NCBI GenBank assembly: GCA_021821055.1
Contig: JAKACX010000004.1
Span: 1-64,000, forward strand
Length of the DNA: 64,000 nt
Direction of reading: 5' to 3'
Origin: Bacillota bacterium
GTDB lineage: Bacteria > Bacillota > Bacilli > Alicyclobacillales > SLC66
A model generated the notes under the pieces. That model saw nothing but the letters and a program-made list of their open reading frames with translations, made no database searches and was not told the origin of the DNA. This document shows, one piece after another, positions 52,625-62,230 of this stretch. A program made the position numbers and the translations under genes. The first letter of the stretch is position 1. Each line of letters starts with the position of its first letter.

Positions 52625-53584
52625 GTGAAGAAGAATGGGCATGCGAAGGTGCTGGATTGCACGATCCGCGACGGCGGTCTTGTGAACGGGTGGGATTTCA
52701 GCGAGGAATTCGTCGGCGCCGTCTACCGCAGCCTGAGTGCGGCGGGTGTCGACTATATGGAAATTGGCTACAAGAACTCTCCGGAACTGATTCACGTGCC
52801 GAATGCCGGACCGTGGGCGTTTCTGGATGAGGATCTGCTGCGCCGCACGATTGGCGAGAAGACGCAGACGAAGCTGTCGGCTTTGGTCGATATCGGGAGA
52901 GTCGACGAGAACGCCATCGCGCCGCGCGCGGACAGCTATATCGACCTGATCCGCGTGGCGTGCTACATCAAGGATGTGGACAAGGCGATCGAGCTGGCGA
53001 CCAAGTTCAACCGGATGGGGTACGAGACGAGCGTGAACATCATGGCGGTCTCGCACGCCAGGGAGAACGACCTGAACGAGGCGCTGGAACGCCTGAACGA
53101 GAGCGCGGTCGACCTGGTCTACATCGTGGATTCGTACGGCAGCCTGGTGGGCAAGGACATCGAGTATCTGGCGGCCAAGTTCGAAAAGTTCGCGCCTGAC
53201 AAGACGCTCGGGATCCACACGCACAACAACCTGCAGATGGCGTTTGCGAACACGCTGCTGGCCTGCGACCACGGGGTGACGTTCGTTGACACGTCGATCT
53301 ACGGCATGGGACGCGCTGCGGGGAACTGTCCGACGGAACTGTTCATCGGCTATTCGAACGATCCGCGCCACGACGTGAGGCCCTTGCTTGACGTCTTGGA
53401 GCGTCAGTTCATCCCGCTGCGCGAACGGGTCGAATGGGGGTACACGATTCCGTACGCGATTACGGGCCTGCTCGACGAGCACCCGCGGACAGCCATGGCG
53501 CTGCGAAGCAGCCCCGACAAGGACAAGTACGCGGAATACTTCGAGAAGCTGACGACGGTCGAGACGCACACGTCTCACCTGTAA
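52625..53584 (+). CDS. HMGL-like aldolase catalytic domain protein
   Basis: A 319-residue TIM-barrel enzyme of the HMG-CoA lyase/2-isopropylmalate synthase/4-hydroxy-2-oxovalerate aldolase superfamily. VLDCTIRDGGLVNGWDF carries the metal-binding Asp and catalytic Arg, YMEIGYKN and YIVDSYGSLVG follow, and GIHTHNNLQMAFANTLLA supplies the two metal-binding His. It lacks the C-terminal LeuA regulatory domain. The reaction is unknown; control by a T-box suggests a role in amino acid metabolism. GTG 52625 has GGGAGG eight bases upstream. Confidence 0.83.
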   Translation: MKKNGHAKVLDCTIRDGGLVNGWDFSEEFVGAVYRSLSAAGVDYMEIGYKNSPELIHVPNAGPWAFLDEDLLRRTIGEKTQTKLSALVDIGRVDENAIAPRADSYIDLIRVACYIKDVDKAIELATKFNRMGYETSVNIMAVSHARENDLNEALERLNESAVDLVYIVDSYGSLVGKDIEYLAAKFEKFAPDKTLGIHTHNNLQMAFANTLLACDHGVTFVDTSIYGMGRAAGNCPTELFIGYSNDPRHDVRPLLDVLERQFIPLRERVEWGYTIPYAITGLLDEHPRTAMALRSSPDKDKYAEYFEKLTTVETHTSHL

Positions 53585-53671
53585 GCCCGCCCGTGCAGCG
53601 GCGGCGACGGCGTGGGAAGCGTCCGTGAGGCGGGCCTGCGCAACGGCGCGCCGCAAAAGGCAGGCAGAAGT

Positions 53672-53711
53672 CGCCGGGGCCGGAACGCATCACACGTCCA
53701 CGGCCCCGGCG
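53672..53711. terminator. Hairpin between convergent aldolase and DUF1540 genes
   Basis: CGCCGGGGCCG and CGGCCCCGGCG pair over 11 bases with an 18-base loop. It is GC-rich without a T-run; it may stop or slow transcription in both directions. Confidence 0.45.
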
Positions 53712-53734
53712 GCTGTCCAAGGTTCGAAACGGCC

Positions 53735-53914
53735 TCAGGACTGCCCCGAGGCGTGCTGCGGCGAACCCTTGTAGGAGAAGGTGTCACAGCGGGTGCCGCG
53801 GGAAGTGCCCACGGTGTCATTGCCGTCCACCTTGATGAGAATGGATTCCGCCGAACAGTGCAAGGATTTATTGTACACACACTCTTCGACGGTGCAACGG
53901 ACTGCCCCAAGCAT
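53735..53914 (-). CDS. DUF1540 domain protein
   Basis: A 59-residue cysteine protein. Cys7-x4-Cys12-x7-Cys20 in VRCTVEECVYNKSLHC and a last Cys in GTRCDTF match DUF1540, a short, probably metal-binding unit common in Firmicutes, often in sporulating species. ATG 53914 has AGGAGG eight bases upstream; a GTG three codons earlier overlaps that site. The C-terminus is longer than the minimal domain. Confidence 0.85.
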   Translation of the reverse strand: MLGAVRCTVEECVYNKSLHCSAESILIKVDGNDTVGTSRGTRCDTFSYKGSPQHASGQS

Positions 53915-54002
53915 AACGACCACCTCCTGCTCAGTATCATGCCCGTGTCCCGCTCCGCCGTATGCGCCGCCGGCGGGCCCGGGAAGCCGGCGTCCCCGTT
54001 CG

Positions 54003-54848
54003 TCATGACTTGACGTCGTTCACGGCCCGGCGCCCGGACGAACCCGGGCTCCGTCCGGTCCGAAGGTAGACAGCCATCATAATGGCGAGATACAGGATGT
54101 ATATGGAAACCTGCAGTACCGAGGGACTGTCGGCGTAGCCGAAAAAGGAGTGCATGATGTCGCCGAGCGTGCCGTTTTCGTTGAGCAGCACCGTCGTGTT
54201 CCACAAGGGGCGCGAGGCGAACGGGAGCCAGCCCAGACCCTGCCAATCCTCGACCGCATTCGCCAGCAGTCCCGCGCTGAACAGCATCAGCAGTGCGCCC
54301 ATCACGTTGAAAAAGTGCTTGAGGTTGATGCGGCGACCCGCGACATAGATGATGTAGCTCAGGCTGAGCCCGCACAGTGCGCCCGCTGCGGCGCCGGCCA
54401 CAAGCATGCCGGGATTGGCGTGATAGGCGATCGCCAGCATGAAAATAACCGTCTCGAGGCCCTCGCGGCCGACGGTGAGAAAGGCGATCAGTCCGAGCGT
54501 GACGCCGGCGCCGGCGCTGAGCGCGGCGTCCATCCGCTGTTCCAGGTGGCGGTGCAATTCACGGCTCTGCCGCTTCATCCAGATGGTCATGTAGGACAGC
54601 ATGGCGGCGGCCGCGACGTAGGTGATGCTCTCGATCACCGTCTGCAGGGTGGAGCCCGCGTAGATCCGCACGGTCATGAAGACAGCCACGCCCGCGGCGC
54701 CGGCCACGATGACGGCCGCCGCCACGCCGTACAGGACGTCGCGGAATCGGTCGCGGCGCCCGACCCTGTTCAGATAGGCGAGCATGATGGAACAGATCAG
54801 CGACGCTTCGAGAGACTCGCGAAAGAAGATCAGGAATGAGCCGAGCAT
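54003..54848 (-). CDS. FTR1 family iron permease
   Basis: A 281-residue, seven-helix membrane protein. The two iron-passage motifs of the R-E-x-x-E type are present: FFRESLEASLICS at the N-terminus and VGREGLETVIFML in helix 4. Relatives (EfeU, Ftr1p) import ferric iron after oxidation by a partner; no EfeO/EfeB-like gene is beside it here. It is followed upstream by the GlcD-type gene 30 bases away, so the two may be co-transcribed. Confidence 0.87.
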   Translation of the reverse strand: MLGSFLIFFRESLEASLICSIMLAYLNRVGRRDRFRDVLYGVAAAVIVAGAAGVAVFMTVRIYAGSTLQTVIESITYVAAAAMLSYMTIWMKRQSRELHRHLEQRMDAALSAGAGVTLGLIAFLTVGREGLETVIFMLAIAYHANPGMLVAGAAAGALCGLSLSYIIYVAGRRINLKHFFNVMGALLMLFSAGLLANAVEDWQGLGWLPFASRPLWNTTVLLNENGTLGDIMHSFFGYADSPSVLQVSIYILYLAIMMAVYLRTGRSPGSSGRRAVNDVKS

Positions 54849-54878
54849 GTGCAGACCTCCGTTCCGGGTCGATGGCCG

Positions 54879-56243
54879 TCACTCATCGACCAGTTTGCCC
54901 GGGTTCATGATGTGCTCGGGATCGATCATGCGCTTCATGGCGCGCATCAGGTCGAGCGAGGCGCCGTGTTCCCGCGCCTGAAAGCGCTGTTTCCCGACTC
55001 CCACGCCGTGTTCGCCGGTGCAGGTTCCACCGCGTTCGAGCGCGTAGCCGACGATGAGGTCATTGGTCGCGTAGGCTGTCTCCAGGTCGGCGGGATCGGC
55101 CGGGTCGACCGCGAGCAGGACATGGTAGTTGCCATCCCCCACATGGCCGACGATGCCGCCTTGCAGTCCGCTGTCTGCCAGCGCCTGATTGGCGTGGGCA
55201 ATCGCGCCGGGAAGCTCGGACAGCGGCAGGCACACGTCTGTGGACATGTTGCGCTTGCCGGGACAGTTCGCGAGAAACGCGGTGGCGGCCACGTGCCGCG
55301 CGTCCCACAGTTCGCGACGGGCCTCTTCACTCTCCGCAAAATCGAATGCAAGGCAACCCTCGCTGTTCGTTAACTCCTGAACGCTGTCTATTTCTTGGCG
55401 CACGCCCGCCGGGTTGCCGTGGAACTCCAGAAACAGCGTCGGTGCCTCGGGATAGGATGCGCCTTGGAACCGGTTGACGGCGTGAATCATATATGCGTCA
55501 ATAAACTCCACCCGCGCCACCGGGATTCCCGCGCCCATGATGGCGGTGGCGGCGCGCACGCACCGGTCCACGTCCGGGAAACTGGCGCGCGCGGCGATCA
55601 CGGCTTCCGGCAGTCCATATACGCGCAGCCACAGTTCGGTGAATACGCCGAGCGTTCCTTCGGAGCCGACAAACAGGCCCGTCAGGTGATAGCCTGACGA
55701 CGACTTGGCCGCCAGCGAGCCCGTGCGGATGATCGAACCGTCCGGCAGGACCACTTCGAGCGCGCGGACTTGGTCGCGCATGGCGCCGTAACGCACCGTG
55801 GTGGTTCCGCTGGCGTTGGTGGAGACCATGCCCCCGAGGGAGGGGTCCGAACCTGGATCGACCGGGAAAAACAGTCCGTGCCGGCGCAGCGCGTCGTTCA
55901 ACTGTCGCTTGGTGACGCCGGGTTGCACACACGCGAGGAAGTCGTCCGGACGGATCTCCAGCACCCGGTTCATGCGCATCATGTCGAGGCTTATGCCGCC
56001 GTGCACGGGGATCGCGTGGCCCTCGAGGCTGGTGCCCAGGGCAAATGGAACGACGGGAACGCGGTTTTTGCCAGCGTATTTTAGGATGGCGGCGACGTCG
56101 GCAACGCTTTCCGGGAACGCCACCACGTCGGGCAGGTGCGGTTCGTGGTAGGATTCGTCGTGGCTGTGGTGCTCGCGCATCGTTTCATTAAATGTCACCT
56201 GTCCGGGTGACAGCAGGGATTGAAGGTCTTTGAGCAAAGGCAA
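54879..56243 (-). CDS. FAD-binding oxidase (glycolate/D-lactate dehydrogenase, GlcD type)
   Basis: A 454-residue flavoprotein of the VAO/PCMH family, oxidising 2-hydroxyacids such as glycolate or D-lactate. The FAD-pyrophosphate loop is PVVPFALGTSLEGHAIP; PGSDPSLGGMVSTNASGTTT and GLFVGSEGTLGVFTEL are conserved; the C-terminal GGTCTGEHGVGVGKQ carries the active-site Glu-His. TTG 56243 follows GAGGGGAAG. No GlcE/GlcF-like subunits are adjacent, which favours a single-subunit dehydrogenase. Confidence 0.88.
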   Translation of the reverse strand: MPLLKDLQSLLSPGQVTFNETMREHHSHDESYHEPHLPDVVAFPESVADVAAILKYAGKNRVPVVPFALGTSLEGHAIPVHGGISLDMMRMNRVLEIRPDDFLACVQPGVTKRQLNDALRRHGLFFPVDPGSDPSLGGMVSTNASGTTTVRYGAMRDQVRALEVVLPDGSIIRTGSLAAKSSSGYHLTGLFVGSEGTLGVFTELWLRVYGLPEAVIAARASFPDVDRCVRAATAIMGAGIPVARVEFIDAYMIHAVNRFQGASYPEAPTLFLEFHGNPAGVRQEIDSVQELTNSEGCLAFDFAESEEARRELWDARHVAATAFLANCPGKRNMSTDVCLPLSELPGAIAHANQALADSGLQGGIVGHVGDGNYHVLLAVDPADPADLETAYATNDLIVGYALERGGTCTGEHGVGVGKQRFQAREHGASLDLMRAMKRMIDPEHIMNPGKLVDE

Positions 56244-56270
56244 CGTACTTCCCCTCTTTCGTGTAAGCGA

Positions 56271-56304
56271 ATTATACTCCAGATTCCGTGCGGACTGCGC
56301 AGTC
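56271..56304 (-). promoter_or_regulatory. Promoter and palindromic operator of the GlcD-type gene
   Basis: On the minus strand TATAAT (56271-56276) lies 28 bases before the start codon. A perfect 12-base palindrome GACTGCGCAGTC (56293-56304) covers the place of the -35 element, so a bound regulator would directly compete with or recruit polymerase. Confidence 0.5.
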
Positions 56305-56392
56305 TGTCGTCAACTGTGGAAGAATCGTCGCTCGAATCGAACCCATCACGAACATTATTAGTTGCAGTGTCAACATTCGTTCGGATTCTCGC

Positions 56393-56420
56393 TTGACGGA
56401 CTCCGATGTATTCGTAATAT
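56393..56420 (+). promoter_or_regulatory. Promoter of the NCS1 permease gene
   Basis: TTGACG (56393-56398) and TAATAT (56415-56420), spacer 16 bases, about 45 bases before the start codon. Confidence 0.55.
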
Positions 56421-56464
56421 AGAGAGTGGGAATACGTTTTCCAACGCGAAGAGGGGGGATTCAC

Positions 56465-57871
56465 ATGGCGAAGGCTGGCGTCGGGCAATACGGGGAGGAA
56501 GTCCTGCAGATCGAACCCCACGGCATTGACCCGATCTCGCCGCTCGAACGGCACGGCAAGCCGCGGAGCCTGTTCACGTTGTGGTTCAGCGCCAATCTCG
56601 AGTTTGCGACACTCTCGGCCGGGGCGCTGTCGGTGGGGATTTTCGGGCTGAGCCTGTGGCAGGCGGCGTTGTCGATTCTCATTGGCAACATCGTGGGAGC
56701 CGCGTGCCTGGGGATTCTCACGACGTTCGGCTACAAGTGGGGCGTCCCACAGCTCATACAGTCGCGCGGCGCCTTCGGCCTGATCGGCAACTTCGTCCCG
56801 GCGACGTTCAATTTCATCGCGGGCGTCGGCTGGTACGCGGTCAATACGGTGCTTGGCGTATATGCGTTGCAGTGGCTACTGCCCATAGGCTTTCTCCCGA
56901 ACCTTATCCTACTCATCGTCATCCAGGCGCTCGTGAGCATTTACGGCCACAACCTGATCCACTGGGTGGAACGCGTGGCGGCGCTGCTTCTGGCCGTCGT
57001 CTTTATCATTGTCACCGTGTACGCAGCGGGCCACATTCACTGGGGAATCGCGGAGAATGTCAAGGCGCTCGCGTACAGCGGCAATTTCGGCTCCTTCATC
57101 CTGTCCGTCGGCGTCGCGCTCTCCTACATGATGGGCTGGATGACCTACAGTTCGGACTACAGCCGCTACCTTCCGCAGGACACGCCGCGTTTCGCCACCT
57201 TCCTGTTCGCCTTCCTGGGGAATGTGATCCCGTGTGTCTGGCTCGAGATCCTCGGCGCGGGACTGGCGACGGTGGCCAATATCTCTGTTCCGACCGACCT
57301 GATCTCCGGCTTGCTCCCGCACGCCCTGGGCGTGATCGCGATGCTCGCCATCATCGTCGGGACCGTGACGGCCAATGTGCTCAATATCTACTCCGGCTCT
57401 CTGTCGCTGCTCGCGATCGATGTCCGGTGGATGCGCGCGGTCGCCCCGAAACGCTGGATCGCCGCCCTCCTGATCGGGGTGCTCGGGGGCGTGCTGTCCT
57501 ACGCGGGCGGGCGCAGCGGCTACTACCAGAACTACACCAATTTCCTGCTCGTGCTCGGTTACTGGATCAGCCCCTGGCTTGCCGTTGTGCTCGCCGATTA
57601 CATCCTTGTGCGCCGCCGCCGTGTGGACGTCGAGGACTTTTACTCGGGCGCGGGCGCGGTGCGCGCCGGCTTTTGGGCGTTTCTCGTGGGCTTTGCCTGC
57701 TCGGTGCCGTTTTTCAACCAGACGCTGTTCATGGGATTTATTGCGAAGCAGTTCCCGCAGATCGGCGACCTGTCGTACTACGTGAGCTTCGCCGTGGCCT
57801 TTGGGCTCTACGCCTGGTTCAGTTCCGGACATCGTCGCGAACTCGCCGGCTCGCCCGTCACGACGGTCTGA
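56465..57871 (+). CDS. NCS1 family permease (cytosine/allantoin type)
   Basis: A 468-residue, twelve-helix transporter. The N-terminal part has the family pattern SLFTLWFSANLEFATLSAG and GYKWGVPQLIQSRGAFGLIG; later MMGWMTYSSDYSRYLP and YADYILVR-like LADYILVRRR are also typical. NCS1 proteins import nucleobases, hydantoins, allantoin or thiamine precursors with H+ or Na+. The substrate is open. GAGGGGGG precedes ATG 56465. It is divergent from the GlcD-type gene. Confidence 0.87.
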   Translation: MAKAGVGQYGEEVLQIEPHGIDPISPLERHGKPRSLFTLWFSANLEFATLSAGALSVGIFGLSLWQAALSILIGNIVGAACLGILTTFGYKWGVPQLIQSRGAFGLIGNFVPATFNFIAGVGWYAVNTVLGVYALQWLLPIGFLPNLILLIVIQALVSIYGHNLIHWVERVAALLLAVVFIIVTVYAAGHIHWGIAENVKALAYSGNFGSFILSVGVALSYMMGWMTYSSDYSRYLPQDTPRFATFLFAFLGNVIPCVWLEILGAGLATVANISVPTDLISGLLPHALGVIAMLAIIVGTVTANVLNIYSGSLSLLAIDVRWMRAVAPKRWIAALLIGVLGGVLSYAGGRSGYYQNYTNFLLVLGYWISPWLAVVLADYILVRRRRVDVEDFYSGAGAVRAGFWAFLVGFACSVPFFNQTLFMGFIAKQFPQIGDLSYYVSFAVAFGLYAWFSSGHRRELAGSPVTTV

Positions 57872-57965
57872 GGCTGGGGGCATGAAGCCTGCGACCTGAG
57901 ACTGGCGCCGTCGGGGCTGGCGCCACCTGGCCGCGGCCGCTGGCTCATTTCGCGGGCGCAAAGAG

Positions 57966-57997
57966 AAGAGGCCTGGCGCAGGACGCCGGGCCTCTTT
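57966..57997. terminator. Bidirectional terminator between NCS1 permease and tal
   Basis: AAGAGGCCTGGCG pairs with CGCCGGGCCTCTT around a short loop. A short T-run follows on the plus strand and TTCTCTTT on the minus strand. Confidence 0.7.
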
Positions 57998-58031
57998 CAC
58001 GCATTCGGGCGGTGCGTTTGCGGTGTACGTC

Positions 58032-59126
58032 TCAGGCGTGCACCGCCGCGCTGCGTTCCTTGTCGATGGTCTGCATCAGTTCGTCGAACGATTTGGCAAA
58101 CGACTCCAACCCTTTGACCTGCAATTCGGCGCCGAGAACGGCGATGTTCAGCCCCGCCGCCTCACAGTCCCGCATCATCGCTTCGTCCGACGCGTACTGC
58201 GCGTCGACCGTACGCGCCACGGTTCCGTGGTCGAGAAATGCCGCAAGCGTCTTCGGAGGCATGGTATTGACCGTATCGGGCCCGATGAGGCCGTCGATGT
58301 AGAGCACGTCGCTGAGTTTCGCACTCTTCGTGCCGGTGGAAGCGAACAGCGGCCGCTGCACGTGGGCGCCTTTGTCCTTGAGCGCGGAGAAGCGCTCCCC
58401 CTCGAAAATGCGCTGGAACGCCTTGTACTGCAGGCGCGCATTCGCCAGCGCGACGCGACCCGACAGGCGTTCCAGCGCTTCGCCCTGCGCCGCCGCGTCC
58501 ACCGCGCTGTCGACGCGGCTGACAAAGAGGCTGGCGACGGAACGGACGTCCGTGACGTCCTCGCCGTTCGCCGCACGCCACTCCAGGCCCTTGATGTACG
58601 CCTCGGCCACCGCTTCGTAATCATTCAGGGTGAACATCAGCGTGACGTTCACATTCACGCCGGCGGAGATGAGGCTGGTGATCGCCTCGAGGCCCTCCTT
58701 CGTCGCGGGGACTTTCACCATCAGGTTGGGGCGGCCGATTTCGTGCCAGATCCGCTTGCCCTCCGCAATCGTGCCGGGCGCGTCATGGCTCAGTTCCGGA
58801 GGCACTTCGAGGCTGACAAAACCGTCGCCGCCGTTTGATTCCTGAAACAGCGGCGCAAATACGTCGCACGCGCTGCGGATGTCCGAGAAGGCGAGCGCTT
58901 CGTAGATCTCCACGACGCTCTTGCCGGACTTAGCGAACCGCTGGATGTCGGCCGTGTAGAGGTCGCTCTTGGCAATGGCGTTCTCGAAGAGGGTCGGGTT
59001 TGACGTGACGCCCCGTACGCCCTGGTCCATCAAATTCTTCAATTCCCCGGTTTCGATCATGTCGCGGCGGATGTAGTCCAGCCACGCGCTCTGTCCGAGT
59101 TTGTGCAATTCATGCAGCTTTGTCAT
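58032..59126 (-). CDS. tal: Transaldolase
   Basis: A 364-residue TIM-barrel enzyme that moves a three-carbon unit between sugar phosphates in the non-oxidative pentose phosphate pathway. [16 protein letters not shown] near the N-terminus is diagnostic; the Schiff-base lysine is in [23 protein letters not shown] follows the family pattern. Its length fits the long transaldolase group of actinobacteria and some Firmicutes. It overlaps the upstream tkt gene by four bases (ATGA), so both enzymes are made together. Confidence 0.95.
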   Translation of the reverse strand: MTKLHELHKLGQSAWLDYIRRDMIETGELKNLMDQGVRGVTSNPTLFENAIAKSDLYTADIQRFAKSGKSVVEIYEALAFSDIRSACDVFAPLFQESNGGDGFVSLEVPPELSHDAPGTIAEGKRIWHEIGRPNLMVKVPATKEGLEAITSLISAGVNVNVTLMFTLNDYEAVAEAYIKGLEWRAANGEDVTDVRSVASLFVSRVDSAVDAAAQGEALERLSGRVALANARLQYKAFQRIFEGERFSALKDKGAHVQRPLFASTGTKSAKLSDVLYIDGLIGPDTVNTMPPKTLAAFLDHGTVARTVDAQYASDEAMMRDCEAAGLNIAVLGAELQVKGLESFAKSFDELMQTIDKERSAAVHA

Positions 59127-61144
59127 GACTGTTTGCTCCTCTCGATCGTCCTTTGCGCAGCAGCTGCGACAGACTCGGCCGTGAAGCCGAACTGCTTCAT
59201 GAGATCGGCCTCCGATCCCGACGCGCCAAACGTGGTGATGCCGAGGACTTCGCCTGTGAGGCCCGTGTGGCGCTCCCAGCCTGTCGGCTGCGCCATCTCG
59301 ACAGCCACGCGCGCACGGATGGACGGCGGCAGGACTTCATCGCGGTACGCCTGGCTCTGTTCCTCGAAGAGCCTGGTGGCCGGCATGCTGACCACGCGCG
59401 CCTGGATTCCCTTGGCGAGCAGCGCTTCTTGCGCCGACACGCAGAGACTGACTTCCGATCCCGTGCCAATCAGGATAACGTCGGGCTTGCTTCCCTGCTC
59501 GCGAACCACCACGTACGCGCCGTGCTCGACGCCTGAGACGGCGCCCTCGGGGGTGGCGGCAAGGATGGGAAGCGCCTGCCGCGAGAGTGCGAGCGCCACC
59601 GGCCGGTCGCGGTGCGCCATGGCGAATCTCCACGCGGCAACCGTCTCATTGGCGTCCGCGGGGCGGATCACGATAAGGTTTGGGATGAGCCGGAGCGACG
59701 GGATGTGCTCCACGGGCTGGTGCGTGGGGCCGTCCGATCCCAGGCCGATGCTGTCGTGCGTGAAGACGTACACGATCGGCAGGCTCATCAGCGAGGCGAG
59801 CCTGACCGAGGGGCGCATGTAGTCCGAAAAGACGAGAAATGTTCCGCCAAAGACGTGCAGCCCGCCGTGGAGCGCCATGCCGTTCAACGCGCCGCCCATG
59901 CCGTGCTCGCGCACGCCGAACCAGACGTTGCGTCCGCTGTAATTCTGCGGGCTGAAGATGTCCGCGCCCTTGATCGTCGTGTCGTTTGAACCCGCAAGGT
60001 CGGCGGAGCCGCCAAACAGCGTCGGGATCTGTTTGGCCAGCGCGTTGAGCGCCTGTCCGGACGCCTGGCGCGTGGCAATCGCTTTGGCGCCGACGGGGTA
60101 GGAGGGAAGTTCCGCGTCCCAGCCCTCGGGCAGTCTTCCCTGGGCAACCGCCAAAAGTTCCGCCGCGAGTTCCGGGTACTCGGCGCGGTAGCGGGCGAGC
60201 AGGGCGTTCCAGTCCGCCTCGTGGCGCTCCCCCTCGCGGACAAACCCGGCAAAGTGAGTCCGGACCTCGTCTGGCACGTAGTGCGCGCCCGGGTACGTCC
60301 ATCCGTACGTCTCGCGCGCGAGCCGGGATTCATCGGCGCCGAGCGGCTTGCCGTGCGCTTCGGACGTTCCTTGGCGTCCCGGACTGCCGTAGCCGATGAT
60401 GGTCCGCACCTCAATCAGCGTCGGATGCCCCGTCGACTTTTGCGCCTGGGTCAATGCGTTGGCGATCTGTTCCACGTCGTTGCCGTCGGCGACGCGCAGG
60501 ACGTTCCAGCCGAGAGCCTCGAAGCGCGCCGCGACGTCTTCCGTGAAGGCGTTGGATGTCGGTCCGTCGAGAGAGATATCATTTGAATCGTAGAGCACGA
60601 CCAAGCGATCCAGTTTCAGGTGTCCGGCCAGCGACGCCGCTTCATTCGAGACACCCTCCATGAGATCACCGTCGCCGCAAATGGCGTAGGTGTGATGGTC
60701 GATGACCGAGAGACCCGGCCTGTTGTAGCGTGCAGCAAGAGACCGCTCGGCCATCGCCATGCCAACCGCGTTGGCGATGCCCTGGCCCAGCGGTCCCGTG
60801 GTCGTTTCCACTCCCGGAGTGTGCCGGTATTCCGGATGTCCGGGCGTCCTGCTGCCCAGCTGGCGAAACTGCTTGAGGTCATCCAGCGTGAGTCCGTAAT
60901 CCATCAGGTGCAAGAGGCTGTACAGCAGCATGGAACCGTGCCCCGCGGAGAGCACAAACCTGTCCCGGTTGAACCACCCGGGGTTGTGCGGGTTATGCCG
61001 CATGACGCGCGTCCACAGTGTATAAGCCATGGGTGCGGCTCCCATGGGGAGCCCCGGATGTCCCGAGTTTGCGCGTTCAATACTGTCTATGGACAGCGTC
61101 CTGATCGTATTGATCGCGACCTGCTCGATGGGTGAAACGGCCAT
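59123..61144 (-). CDS. tkt: Transketolase
   Basis: A 673-residue thiamine-diphosphate enzyme exchanging two-carbon units between sugar phosphates. [20 protein letters not shown] opens the protein; the cofactor motif is [35 protein letters not shown] and [19 protein letters not shown] are conserved in the middle domain. All expected histidines are visible. AAGGCGG precedes ATG 61144. It forms a two-gene operon with tal. Confidence 0.97.
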   Translation of the reverse strand: MAVSPIEQVAINTIRTLSIDSIERANSGHPGLPMGAAPMAYTLWTRVMRHNPHNPGWFNRDRFVLSAGHGSMLLYSLLHLMDYGLTLDDLKQFRQLGSRTPGHPEYRHTPGVETTTGPLGQGIANAVGMAMAERSLAARYNRPGLSVIDHHTYAICGDGDLMEGVSNEAASLAGHLKLDRLVVLYDSNDISLDGPTSNAFTEDVAARFEALGWNVLRVADGNDVEQIANALTQAQKSTGHPTLIEVRTIIGYGSPGRQGTSEAHGKPLGADESRLARETYGWTYPGAHYVPDEVRTHFAGFVREGERHEADWNALLARYRAEYPELAAELLAVAQGRLPEGWDAELPSYPVGAKAIATRQASGQALNALAKQIPTLFGGSADLAGSNDTTIKGADIFSPQNYSGRNVWFGVREHGMGGALNGMALHGGLHVFGGTFLVFSDYMRPSVRLASLMSLPIVYVFTHDSIGLGSDGPTHQPVEHIPSLRLIPNLIVIRPADANETVAAWRFAMAHRDRPVALALSRQALPILAATPEGAVSGVEHGAYVVVREQGSKPDVILIGTGSEVSLCVSAQEALLAKGIQARVVSMPATRLFEEQSQAYRDEVLPPSIRARVAVEMAQPTGWERHTGLTGEVLGITTFGASGSEADLMKQFGFTAESVAAAAQRTIERSKQS

Positions 61145-61503
61145 ATGAATTATCCGCCTTTCTGCATCGCCGCCGACTGGTGGAGCGGCGCTTCGTATCT
61201 CATCTATTATGCACGAAAAGTTCTCTGAAGTGTGGCCTGTTCCGGCGGAATTGTTCCCACATCCTGAACCTTCCCGGTTTTGCGCAGTCGAATGTCGTCG
61301 AATCTCGGGTAAATTTGAAAAAAAACTCTAGTCTACAGGCAAAAATGATAGCGCGATTGGTAGAGATAGTGTATGTTGAACTTGCTGGATGCTGAGGGCC
61401 TCTTGAGGGGATGTCCGTAACCTGGTCGCTTGGGCATACCCGAGATCGTAGCGAATCCGTTCTTCCTTTGGAGGGCTTTTGCTTCCTAAGGAGGAACAAC
61501 ACC
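61145..61503 (+). promoter_or_regulatory. Leader region before the 25-aa peptide gene, possible structured RNA
   Basis: About 360 bases divergent from tkt. The rightward part (61395-61500) contains clear small hairpins: CTTGGG-CATA-CCCGAG (about 61428-61443) and TTCCT-AAGG-AGGAA (about 61480-61497), the second enclosing the ribosome site of the peptide gene. It matches no riboswitch I can name. A structured leader is inferred only. Confidence 0.4.
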
Positions 61504-61581
61504 ATGAAAGAAAAATTCATGGCAGCTTTGACCATCGTCGCACTCGTCGTGGTGGCCTCAGCAACTTATATCGCGAAATAG
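61504..61581 (+). CDS. 25-residue hydrophobic peptide
   Basis: Short ORF read directly: MKEKFMAALTIVALVVVASA followed by TYIAK. It has an ideal ribosome site (AAGGAGGAACAACACC before the ATG), which makes translation likely. The layout (two Lys, hydrophobic core, short polar end) fits a single-helix membrane peptide or the precursor of an exported signal peptide. It precedes DUF5317 and HD-GYP genes by 91 bases. No homologue is known to me. Confidence 0.55.
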   Translation: MKEKFMAALTIVALVVVASATYIAK

Positions 61582-61672
61582 TTGTGAGTCGACGTGCAGC
61601 AGAGGATTTCATAGTCCTTGGGTAGCTTTCCGCTGCCCAAGGCATCAAAGCTTTCCACGGGGTGCCCGCGCT

Positions 61673-62230
61673 ATGTGGTGGTTCCTTATACTGGCGGTTA
61701 TAGTGGGGTTCATACGCGGCGGCAAGTTTTCCGTCATGCCTAAGTTTCGGTTTGCCTGGATTCTCATACCGGTAGCCCTAATGCAGGTTCTTGCATTGCC
61801 ACAGCACAGCTTGGCGCCCCTCTTGGTATCGGTGTCATATGCATTGACGCTCATTTTCTTGGCAGTAAACTGGAGTTACGAAGAAGTGCGAATTTTGTTG
61901 ATAGGGACGGCAGCGAATGCCTTAGTTATTTGGGCGAACGGCGGCTCGATGCCCGTTCTGTATGGATCGGCGCTGACCCATTTCCTCCCATCCTCGGACC
62001 TCTCAACCGCCAGCGCGTGGCATAATCTATTGAGTTCACACAGTCGCTTTCCTTTACTTGCGGACATTATGTATATCCCATACCCCGTTCCCGACATGAT
62101 GAGTTTCGGAGATATTTTTATTGCGGCGGGCGGGTGTCTCTTGATCCAACGGCTGATGAATAAGCCTGTTCCGCTGTCCCATCTTGCCAATTTAGGAATG
62201 TCTGGGGCTGGGCGTGGTTCTAAAAAATGA
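61673..62230 (+). CDS. DUF5317 family membrane protein
   Basis: A 185-residue protein with four or five helices. The conserved part is NALVIWANGGSMPVLYGSAL in the middle and FPLLADIMYIPYPVPDMMSF followed by GDIFIAAGGCLL at the end, matching the DUF5317 pattern. Function unknown. It overlaps the HD-GYP gene by four bases, so the two are translationally coupled; a sensory or partner role for the phosphodiesterase is an inference. Confidence 0.78.
   Translation: MWWFLILAVIVGFIRGGKFSVMPKFRFAWILIPVALMQVLALPQHSLAPLLVSVSYALTLIFLAVNWSYEEVRILLIGTAANALVIWANGGSMPVLYGSALTHFLPSSDLSTASAWHNLLSSHSRFPLLADIMYIPYPVPDMMSFGDIFIAAGGCLLIQRLMNKPVPLSHLANLGMSGAGRGSKK

Noticed and set aside
61395-61500. c-di-GMP riboswitch
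   Set aside because: The downstream HD-GYP gene makes this attractive, but the conserved bases of the known GEMM classes are not present.
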